A DNA stretch of 24,523 nucleotides, from positions 1 through 24,523 of the forward strand of contig RCNN01000355.1 in NCBI GenBank assembly GCA_003667245.1, read 5' to 3'. Position 1 is the first letter of the stretch, and each line of letters starts with the position of its first letter. A program made the translations under genes and the position numbers. Positions 9,312 through 18,586 of this stretch are shown here, in pieces. Below the pieces are notes generated by a model. That model was not told the DNA's origin. It saw only the letters and a program-made list of their open reading frames with translations, and ran no database searches. This DNA is from Heterostelium multicystogenum. Its lineage: Eukaryota; Evosea; Eumycetozoa; Acytosteliales; Acytosteliaceae.

Positions 9312-10982
9312 ATGTCGGAAACAGAAAATAGTAGTAACTTGTTAGTTAACTTTCCTCATTTATTGTTGAAGTACATTAGCAGCTATCTAGATGATAACAT
9401 CGATCGAATTTGCTTCAGTCTAGTGTGGCAGGAGATTCTATCATGAAAGAGAAAGATACCTTTCATTCAGATCCGATGATCTCGTCCACCAATCGAATCA
9501 ATACGACTACCCACTCTTTAAGCTGAAATCCTATAGGAATATCATCGATAGATCACTGGAGACAAAGACCAACTGCAGATTGAGTGTAAGAGCTTATATC
9601 TCTCCTATTGGCTATTCCAACTTTGACTATGTCATTCATAAAGGTAACCAAATCGAAAACTAATACTATTAAGTATTACTATTTCAATACCAGTTCAATG
9701 ACTGGATGTACTAACAATAGTTGCTGATTTCTTATTTAGATTGCTTAAAAACTTACAAGATACCTTCAAATTGTCGATCAATAACATTGCCAGATGATCT
9801 TGATGAAACAGATATGTATTACTTGAGAGCTCATTGGAGGATTCAAATATCACCGAAATTGAACATTGTCCAATATCAAAGAATGGTCCTCTTTCTAATA
9901 AGATTAGATCCATGATTTTCAGACCAGACGAAAAACCTCCATCCAACATCTTCGAGGGCTTGACAAGACTTGAGTTTATATTTTTCAACCATCCAATCAA
10001 ACCTGGATTCTTTCCAGCTACCCTAAAATACCTGAAATTCAAAACCTTTGATTGTCCTCTTTCACCTGGATGTTTCCAGAAGGGCTGCTAGAGTTAACTT
10101 TTGGTCATTCATTTACTCAACCTATTGAACCAGGAGTTCTTCCTTTGTCTCTAAAATCATTAATCGGCTCAAGATCCCAAACACCTCAAATCCTTAAGAA
10201 GGGAGCACTACCTCCGAATCTTGAAACACTGAAATTCCCTAATTTCCAAAAATTCGAAGACGAACAACTTCCAACGTCGTTGGTGACCCTTGAAGATGCG
10301 CCACTCTCATGGATTCCTGTTATTCGCAATCAACTTTGCTTAAGGAATCTCACAATATCGGCCAACCATTCAAAACTTAAGCAAGGTGATATCCCCAGTG
10401 GTATAATTCGCCTCAAGTTGAAGAATGTTACAATTCTGGAGGAAGGAGTCATTCCACACTCTGTCAAATTTCTACATCTTGATGGCTGTAATTTTTATTT
10501 CTGGCTCGGCTCAAAATACCAATTCGAGGAGATTACTCTTTCGGATTCCTCTAAAATCGACCCCATCTCTAGCATTTGTTAAAACTAAAAGACTCATTGT
10601 ACATAACTACAAGCAAAGATTTGATCCAAACCATATTCCTTTGGAACTGGAAACAATAGAATTCTCATCTGGATCGTTAAACTATTCGACCTATCTTAAT
10701 AACTATGTCATTAAGATACCATACCTCTACCAACAAATGATCGATTTGAAATTTACTCATTCACGGTTCTTCAGCTTAACACTCTCTAAAGAAACAGACT
10801 TTAAGGAATTTGTCATTACTAAAGCTTCAAATTCACCTTTGACAGAGAGTTGTCAAATTAAAGAAATAGACAAAGGTTACTATTGCATTTTCTCTAAAAC
10901 ATCAAACAATCTAATCTCAGGTTTCTTCCCAGAATCACGAATCAACTACATATTTACCACCATCAATAAAACACAGTATTAA
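9312..10982 (+). CDS. F-box-like/FNIP-repeat protein, paralogue C
   Basis: Third family member, inverted relative to A and B. ATG 9312 begins MSETENSSN, followed by the F-box-like 'FPHLLLKYISSYLDDNIDRI' and 'CFSLVC' block. An intron at 9644-9739 (GTAACC..TTTAG) ends the first exon. FNIP units include 'IKPGFFPATLKYLKF', 'LSPGCF', 'IEPGVLPLSLKSLIG' and 'ILKKGALPPNLETLKF', then 'LSWIPVIRNQLCLRNLTI', 'IPSGIIRLKLKNV' and a C-terminal domain containing 'KEIDKGYYCIFSKTSNNLIS' before TAA 10980-10982. Frame breaks: extra G near 9425, an indel near 9830, missing T in the TTT run near 10074, and extra C in CCCC at about 10560-10564. Each restores the family register when allowed for. It converges with the Cys-rich gene, with 52 bases between the stops. 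Confidence 0.85.
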
Positions 10983-11034
10983 CTAAATCAACAAGTTGTG
11001 GTTTCATTTTATTTGTGAAACAAAGCATTTTGAT

Positions 11035-11615
11035 TTACAAACAGTTGGATGTGAATGGATTGTAACATTGTCCACGACAAAGCTGGTATCCATTTGGACA
11101 TACGACACCGCTAATACAATTGGAGTTAAATGGTGAATAGCATTGACGACCACATCTATAAGTAATTAATGTTAATAATGCCATGTATTTATGTTGTACT
11201 TGTTATAAATAAAAGTATATTTACAATTGATAACCATTTGGACATACGACACCGCTGATACAGTTGGAGTTAAATGGTGAATAACATTGTTGTCCACACC
11301 TATACCGATTTAATTTTTAGGTTAGAGAATTAAAATAAAAGTTTATAGAAAACTTAATAAATACAATTGATATCCGTTTGGACAAACTACTCCATTTATA
11401 CAATTAGAGTTAAATGGGGAATAACATTGTTGTCCACACCTTTTTATAACAATTTAATAAAAACGATAAATAAATGGATGGATATTAGGAATTAAAGTTG
11501 TTCTAGAATAATGTGAAATAAAGACCTACACTTGATAACCAGTTGGACAGACAATGGCCAAAGATGATCCTAAAAACAAGGCAACAAAAACAAAGATAAT
11601 TAAATTAAAATTCAT
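11035..11615 (-). CDS. Secreted cysteine-rich protein built from tandem repeat exons (118 aa)
   Basis: Four exons: 11615-11530, 11439-11365, 11299-11225 and 11155-11035 (357 bases, 118 aa), with no frame break. Exon 1 codes a clear signal peptide (MNFNLIIFVFVALFLGSSLA) and then 'IVCPTGYQ'. Exons 2 and 3 are exactly 75 bases and each codes one 25-residue unit of the form 'CGQQCYSPFNSNCI-(N/S)-GVVCPNGYQL'. Exon 4 repeats it as 'CGRQCYSPFNSNC', continues to 'CPNGYQLC', then ends with a degenerate 'RGQCYNPFTSNCL'. Every intron is phase 2, so exons can be added or lost without changing frame. Each unit has four cysteines, probably disulphide-bonded. I recognise no named family. Extracellular or matrix roles are inference. 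Confidence 0.8.
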
Positions 11616-12110
11616 TTTGATATCTATATGAAAAAAGTAATAATTAAAGGTAGACTTTTGAATAACTATGGAAAAACTGAACCACAAACCTAGGTTTCTT
11701 TTTATACTAAACAATTTCTATTATTCTTAAAATATTATTAATATAAAAACATTAGTAATCACCTTAATTTCACCAATCTGCTTGTTCCACCAAGTAAAAT
11801 ATATCTGTACTCATACCGGTAGTACAATATTCACGTTGTAACCACGAAACAAAACAAAAAAACAACACCCAACTCAATCAATATTGACCTGTTTTTAATT
11901 TTATTCCGTCATAGCAATGCAAATGAAAAATACTTAACTGCCCAAAATTGGTTTATTTTTGATTTGGATAGTGAAGTGCGTCGTATTTAACTGCTAACCT
12001 CAGTATACTATTTAGTATGCAGTATAATTCAATCATTCACTACTACCTTTGAGCAATACATTTTAAAATGATTCGTAGGTACATCCTTAAATTATCGTTT
12101 ACAAAATGAA
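11616..12110. other. Gene-free interval upstream of the Cys-rich gene
   Basis: About 495 bases holding the presumed promoter of the Cys-rich gene (A/T-rich, 11620-11760), then sequence of more even composition. I see no open frame with family resemblance, no tRNA-like motif and no notable repeat, apart from a short inverted element with TATACTATTTAGTATG near 12003-12018. Confidence 0.6.
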
Positions 12111-12761
12111 CTATCCTTTGATTTTCACTGAAACCAAATCGGGTTTTGGGCCATTCGTTTCATGAAGATATTGAACAATGTTTAGATTCTTAATCATAGA
12201 ATACTTCACCGTTCAGTAGTGTTTTGTTCAAATTCTAAGTTTATCATTTAATGCCAGTGTATCCACGATCCCGAGACTGATCTTCTGTCTATTTTTGAGC
12301 AAAACAGTCAGCGTCAAATTAATACTTTGTAGTTGAAATCATTATAACACCACTTCCATATAAATGAGTGCCCATAAGATTTGGTGGCGGTAATCATATG
12401 ATTACGTCAGACCCCGTTGTAAATAAGTTTTCGGGGGAAAAGGAGGAAGACAAGCAGTAGTCTATTGTTGATTCCAAGAATGCAAAGGTGAAAGAGAAAT
12501 TGTCTGCATCTACCAATGTTATAGTTCGAAAGACATATTGTCTTTGTATTTGACAGCGACACCGATTAAGTTGGTTTGAGACGCACATAGCTCTGTTAGG
12601 TCCACTTGCAGTGACTTCAAAGTTATAAACTTGAAGTGCGTGATGATCTTAGTGAAGTCTGGACTAAAAACTATTTCTACCAGGATAGGGGTTTTTGGTT
12701 GTTGTTTTGATGAATTTTTGTAGTCATCGAAATTGATTGAATTACTAACAAACAGTCTCAT
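12111..12761 (-). CDS. Fragmented hypothetical gene
   Basis: Unrecognised. ATG 12761 opens 'MRLFVSNSINFDDYKN', continuing through 'ILVEIVFSPDFTKIITHFKF' and 'LIGVAVKYKDN' to about 12540. After a frame change it continues 'ITLVDADNFSFTFAFLESTI' down to about 12394. Further down the strand, coding-like pieces appear in different frames: 'NRQKISLGIVDTLALNDKLR' near 12290-12230, 'LNKTLLNGEVFYD' and 'NLNIVQYLHETNGPKPDLVS' before a stop at 12111-12113. The pieces look like one protein of about 200 residues split by several indels. About 90 bases at 12300-12394 cannot be threaded. It may be an intact gene with sequence errors, an unrecognised intron, or a decaying gene. Confidence 0.4.
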
Positions 12762-12995
12762 TGTTTTAAAAAGATTTATTCTATGCGATTACTTATTCGA
12801 GTAACTATGGTGAAATATTGATGATTTTTTTAATAAACATCAGCCCGTCTTACTAGCTGGTGATGATTAAGATTGTACAGGAAACGGGTGAGGAGAATTG
12901 GAATAAAAGCTGAATATAAAGAGAATATTAAATACGAATTCTTTGAAGCTAGATACATGTAGTGTTATTACTATTTAATGATTGATAATATCACT

Positions 12996-15900
12996 TTAGT
13001 TTGAAAAAAATATATTGATTGAACCAGATTGTAAATTCTTTGAGGAGTCTCTGTCAGCACCTATGATTAAATCCTTCTTTCCATCGTTATTAACATCGGC
13101 TAGGGCCATTCTGAAACCGAATCTACTATCTTTTTCCTTATTATTTACATAGCTGCCTCCATCGACAGTGGCAACTGGTCTGCTATTTTTGTTTGGTGAT
13201 GCTGGGGGATTAACAGTGTATTGGTAGACAGCTCCGGATCCAGTTGAGATTGAGTTGGTCCAAAGTGGTGATCCGATATAGAGAGTAGGAACAGAACCCT
13301 GATAGAGATCCATTACCAATGACTCTCCAAATCTTGAGTAACTTGTGTCACCTGTGATTTGTAATAGTACTTCACAGTTGGCTAGATCTACATTTCCAAC
13401 TAATGATTCAAATGAAATCAACATTACTTCACCAACCTGTTCTCTTAGTTCGTATCCTCTGGTTGGTAATCCTACGACCAAGAGGTTTTCCTCTAATCCC
13501 ATGAAGCTACCATTTACAGCTTGGAAAGAATAACCAAGCTTATCAAATTGATAGTGACCGCTTAGAGTGAATTTTGGACGTTGTGCTTTCTTTGGCAATA
13601 ATGGGAAACCAGTAATCTTTCCAATATTCATTGCAGTTCCATCCTTATGGAAAGTTGGACTACCTACGAGCAGCAGACCTGAACTAATTTGTGCATGGTA
13701 TCCGAACCATTCATATTCTGTTGTACCATATGCTTGGAAGTCTGCACTCATTTCAAGATCCATTACTTCGGGAATTCTACTCTTTGATGAATAGAAAATT
13801 GCTATTTTTCCTTGTTGATTAGATCCTGCTGTAGGCATACCAATGATAAGATCCTGATTACCATCATGGTTTGCATCACCAGTGAATAACATAAGTCCAG
13901 CTTGGTCTTGGAAGTAGGTACCATTGATCACAACTGGAGAGTCTTCGTTGACTGTCCACTGTCCTTCGTTCATCTGACCAAGGTAAATATAGACTTTTCC
14001 ATAGTAATTCAAATCAGCATTGGAAGATGATGGTGCTCCAACTGCCAAGTCAATAACACCATCCAAATTGAAATCAATTAACACAGAAGACCAACCGAAA
14101 CGTGCATGAATCTCATTTCCACAGATTTTACCATTGGCAATTTGATTGATTTCAAACTGAGCGGAATTTACAAAGCGGGAACTATTATTCTCTCCCATAA
14201 GAATGTAGTAGACACATCCTGTTTGCATTGCACCTGGTACACCATCTCCTGGAGCTGATACAATGAGGTCGTCAAATCCATCTTTGTTCAGATCATATGA
14301 TAAAAGGGTACGACCGAAATAGGAATAGGCGTTCTCGCTGAAGATAGTAGAGTAGTTGGTTGGTATATCATTCATCTTTTGACTATTGACAGTCTTGAAT
14401 CCTAACTCCTCTGGAGAAAGAGAGTTCATTGAAATCTTATAGTTATTGTGGTGATCCTTTTCAATCTCCATCTTGTTGATGATGGTCTCAATTTGTTCGT
14501 CGGTGAAATGTTCGGCAATCTTTTCGAAATTGTTGGCACGATCACCATGACTAAAAGATGGATCAGGCTGTATGGCACAAAAGTTTCCGATTTTTTCACC
14601 TTCGAGCCAACCCATGAGAACAGGCCAGCAATAGGTAGTCCAGACTGCCATATCGTCAAGACCACCATTGAAATAGTCTTGGTAGTGGTCTACCAAAAAA
14701 GGTGATTTTTCAGCAATCTCGGGATATAAGAAACGACCACCAGCTTTTACGGCCATTGCACCAGCAAATAGAATTGAATTACATTTTACCAAAGCCAACT
14801 CGGTTACGGTGGTAAAATTCATTTGGTGATAAATATTTCTTACATCTTCAACTGGAACATACCATTCTTTATGAAAAAAATTAAATATTAAAACTCTAAT
14901 CTTTAATTTATCTCGATTTAGGAATATAAAAATACTTACCATCCTCCAACCAGTCTAAATTGTAATTATAAGCCAATACAAATTCACCACCTGTATCGGC
15001 ATTCTCATGGGCAACACTGTAGGTACCGTTGAAGTCTTGGCCTGCCATCGATGCAATAAGACCATTCTGATCACCAGCAATTGAGTGCCATGAAATATCA
15101 GCAACCTGATGTGACATTACACCCAATAAGAATACTGCAAGTGATTGTGCCTTTGCATTCCATGGTTGGGGGTAAGTTTTCAACAAATACTCACTAGCAT
15201 TTCGTAAAAATGGTGGCTATTACGGGTTAAGTTATTCATTATTTAATAGAGATTAGTAAAAGTTTGAAAAAAAACAACAAAAGTAATGTAAAAATTTGAG
15301 TACATACCCAGTGAGCAGCTTCGGACTCTACACCAAATCCACCACAACTGTATCCCCAATCAGGAAAAGCAGCACCGGCTTGGAATGATGGTAGGTTATT
15401 TAAGATCATCTGTTGGAATTGTGGGTACTCTTGAATTCACAAGAGAATGAATTCAATTTTTTTGGTAACAAACACCCCGACATAATAATAAAATAACCCC
15501 GACCACGTGGCAAAACATTGATTAATAAAATTGAAATGAGGGAGAAGTAGCACATTCGTTATCAGTAGATGGTATTTCCATAACATAAATTAAAAAAACA
15601 ACAAATTGAATGAACCAATAAATATGTTAGTATTATATAAAATCATATAATTCTCATTTATCCAAGGTTGCCAATACAACAATTTAAGTTCAGCCAATAT
15701 TTCATTTCTTTTTTACATATATCCATAGATATAAAATGAATATGAATCTATGCGTACTGTGAAATGGTATTGGCAAGTTGTTTTATTTGTACAACCTGGA
15801 AATTAAGGAGAAACATAATACTAAAAGTATAAATAGAAAAACATACCTTTGAAATCAGAGAAATTAAATGCACGTCTTGCAACTTCATTGTGTGTAGTCA

Positions 15901-16000
15901 TTCCACAAGCATCGACAACAATATGGGTACTTATGAATGTTGTTATACATATGCCAATTACTACCACTGTCAGCAGTGGCAGTGAATGGAAATACTTCAT
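12996..16000 (-). CDS. GPLD1: Glycosylphosphatidylinositol-specific phospholipase D (GPLD1 family), four exons, intact (807 aa)
   Basis: Secreted enzyme that hydrolyses the inositol-phosphate bond of GPI anchors and releases anchored surface proteins. Exons on the minus strand: 16000-15847, 15429-15308, 15216-14940 and 14866-12996 (2424 bases, 807 aa), with all splice phases consistent. The N-terminus is a signal peptide (MKYFHSLPLLTVVVIGICI...) followed by 'ACGMTTHNEVARRAF'. The zinc-dependent phospholipase domain contains 'AGAAFPDWGY', 'LLGVMSHQVADISWHSIAGD' with the metal-type His/Asp residues, 'HENADTGGEF' and 'WYVPVEDV'. The C-terminal half is an integrin-like FG-GAP beta-propeller with Ca-binding loops 'DLNKDGFDDLIVSAP', 'DFNLDGVIDLAVGAP', 'DANHDGNQDLIIGMP' and 'DVNNDGKKDLIIGAD'. 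Length and domain order match animal GPLD1 (about 840 aa). Intron 1 is unusually long (417 bases). In a social amoeba a role in shedding adhesion proteins is plausible but inferred. Confidence 0.93.
15430..15846 (-). other. Long first intron of the GPLD1 gene
   Basis: A GTATGT donor after 'FNFSDFK' and an AAG acceptor before 'YPQFQQ' restore continuous homology. At 417 bases it is several times longer than the other introns here (about 42-113). It holds a perfect 8-bp inverted repeat ending at the acceptor, two copies of ACCCCGAC (plus strand) and a CCACGTGG palindrome. Confidence 0.8.
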
Positions 16001-16355
16001 ATTTAACTTTTATATTTAATAATATTTATAACTATGTTATTCTTTTTATATTCTACTAATTACTTCAGTTATTAACGATACAATTATTATCTGTTAATTA
16101 TTATCTAATTTATAAGATTGACTTTGTTAATTACTAGTTTTAATTAATATTATTATTAAAAATGAGGATTTCTTTTAGATATAAATAATAACAATATTCA
16201 ATTAGAATTTCAATCCAGGTAGTTTACTTTTATACTACAAATATGCTATGGTTCAATAGAAGATGATAATAACAATTTTTAAATGCTTGAGGATGATGAT
16301 TGATATTCACTCTTCACAGATAATATATGTACTTGTTATAATACTATTCAATTTT

Positions 16356-16391
16356 ATAATTATTATTATTACTATTATTATTATTATTATT
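16356..16391. repeat. (TTA)n microsatellite
   Basis: An imperfect TTA/TAT repeat interrupted by one ACT unit, in the non-coding region upstream of GPLD1. Confidence 0.8.
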
Positions 16392-16812
16392 GATGATGTA
16401 TGTAAACTTTTAAATTAATAAACAATTTAAACTCTATATATTTTTAGACTATGTACAAAGCAACAACAAATTGAATTTAAATGGAAGGAAGGTATAGAGA
16501 TGATAGATCACATGATCCAGAATATGGTGGTATCTTCCAACAACAACAAAATGAAATTAAAGTGATAGAGTTTAAATCGGAGTTAATTTTAATTAAACTA
16601 TACAGCAAACTAACAAACAAATCCTGGTTAATGACTGTGCTTGTAGATTAGATTGAGGTGCTGCTGTAGCTGCTTCTGCTGCTTAGTTAAATTTGGTTAA
16701 ATGAGTGGAGTGGATGTATTTAGCGTAAATAAACTAAGGTTTAATGGAGTGTAGATACGGAGTGACCAACAAAGAAAACAACAACACAACATGCTTATAG
16801 AATTCACATTTA

Positions 16813-16832
16813 AACAACAACAACAACAACAA
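16813..16832. repeat. (CAA)n microsatellite
   Basis: About seven CAA units in non-coding DNA; other short CAA runs lie near 16460, 16540 and 17035. Confidence 0.8.
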
Positions 16833-17470
16833 CTATTGTAAATAATTTTTGTTTATTGTTTATTGTTTTTTGTTTCTTTTCCTTTCTTCTTAATTTCAAA
16901 CTCCACTCACTCATATCTCACTCCTAGCTTTCTTTCACTCTCTCTTCTATCACATTAATTTAGTTCAAGTTGATATCAATTTTGTAATGAATTCAAATAG
17001 AGAGAAGGATAGGTGTTTAGTTGTTTTATTGCAACAACAACAAAATCACCACCCTCTCTCTATTACATTTCCAATTTTATAGTACCCCCCTGCTACAACT
17101 ATTTTAGGCATTTATTCAAATTGATTTATTTTCGAACCACTGTGCTATCGATACAACCCAAAAGGGTTTAAAAACACAAAAACAATGTTTGATAGTGGAT
17201 CTCTATATTAACACACACATAAATAAGACAAATAGATAAAAGTACCACGCACTTATATATAAAAGTGTAAATATATGATAATAATAAAATAAAATTGAAT
17301 TGAATTACTATAATAATAGTGAAATATTGATAACTATAAAAATTCGATTCGATCTTTCAGTGGATATCGTCTTTGCCAGATCATGAGATAACTCCGATCT
17401 ATAAGCAAATCAAAAATAAACATTGAATTTATAAAAGAAATTTACACTGACAATATCGACAATAAAATAT

Positions 17471-17501
17471 ATTAATAATAATAATAATATTATTATTATA
17501 A
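17471..17501. repeat. AAT/ATT repeat forming a near-perfect palindrome
   Basis: A run of AAT units turns into ATT units, so the tract can pair with itself as an AT cruciform or hairpin. Confidence 0.75.
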
Positions 17502-18586
17502 TTCATATTCCATAAAAAAGTATTTGGATGACAATACCAATAATAATATTAAGATCCTAATATTTGATATATATGTACAATATGATAAATAAAGAAATAT
17601 TATTATGGGTGAAATTTTAGTTTTATTAAATTAAAGAAATTTGAAATGTAATATTATGATTTTAAATTTAAAATTGAATGAACCATCGTAGGAATATATA
17701 TAATTTTACAATTTAAATGTTTTATACAAATACTTTACGAATTTAAATAGTAAACTAAGTTGTAGAGTTAACACTTATTGAATATAATGATTATGAATCA
17801 TGAAATCATGTTAAAATACGGAACTGATTGAGAACAAACAAACAAACCAACAAAAAAATATTAAACTTTCTAATACTTCATCATCGTTAAAAAAAGAATC
17901 TGATCATTTCTAATAGCTATTTCAATCATAGTAAAAAAGTGTTGTTTTTTGATTCCGATCCCGCTTCTCGACCATTTTACACAAAAAAACCCCAAAACCC
18001 CTAAACCCCTAAATATCTTTGTCGTAGCAGTAACCAAACCCAAATCACCTCAAATTTGATTTTTATGAAATTTCTTATGAATAACACGATAATAATCATT
18101 TTCTCATCAAAATGAGAAGTGTAAAACAAATAACAAAAAAAACAAAAAAAACAATAAAAACAAGCAAAAAACATTTTAATCAAAAGTCCTTTTTGCACAA
18201 TTTTGCAAAAATTAATCGCGATCAGAATTTATTTGATTTTTAATTAATTTTGATTTTTTACTGATTAATTTTCGCAGGTGTTTGTTGGCTCTAATATTAG
18301 TAGCCAGTATTTATATTATTAATAAAATCATCCCCATTAGTTTGCTTTTTTCATCAAAAAACATCACTATATCCTCTGGTCAACCAATCTTTTAAAAAAT
18401 CCTTCACCATTAAATTTCAATCAATAATAATAATTAAGCCCTTCTGTCAATATAAAACATACATCTATCAATCAAATTAATAAGATAGCCAACCATCCTA
18501 TAGTCTCTATATGTAAAAAATATAATAGACGATTACATTATTTTCATATAAAGTTTATACTTTTATATATATAATATATTAAAAGA

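Larger units (their letters stand above)
16001..18586. other. 2.6 kb gene-free region between the GPLD1 and MHCK-type genes
   Basis: Presumed shared upstream region of two divergent genes. Contents seen: a (TTA)n tract at 16356-16391, a 56-codon open frame at 16481-16651 of doubtful value, a CTG/CTT-rich patch near 16659-16683, a CAA tract at 16813-16832, an AT-repeat palindrome at 17471-17501, a less AT-rich hairpin-forming island at 17350-17410, a C-rich telomere-like run at 17985-18012, and an inverted repeat at 18191-18275. No tRNA, snRNA or protein family is recognised. Confidence 0.6.

Noticed and set aside
16596..16612. Partial match to the class I small-RNA motif (TACAGCAA)
   Set aside because: Only 8 bases match, with no upstream promoter element and no terminal stem at a suitable distance.
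17125..17160. TTCGAA-containing block resembling a tRNA T-loop on the minus strand
   Set aside because: No acceptor stem, D-arm or anticodon arm can be built around it.
17357..17420. Partial resemblance of the hairpin island to U4 snRNA
   Set aside because: Short blocks (GTGG, ATCGT, GCCA, ATGAG, TCCGA) occur in U4-like order, but the segment that should pair with U6 (TGCTAAT) is absent and the k-turn and Sm site do not fit.
17958..17975. U2 snRNA-like CGCTTCTCG start
   Set aside because: The highly conserved U2 sequence that should follow, including the branch-point recognition region, is missing.
18001..18198. Minus-strand 65-codon frame rich in Phe, Cys and Tyr
   Set aside because: It is the translation of A-runs in non-coding DNA and has no start context or homology.
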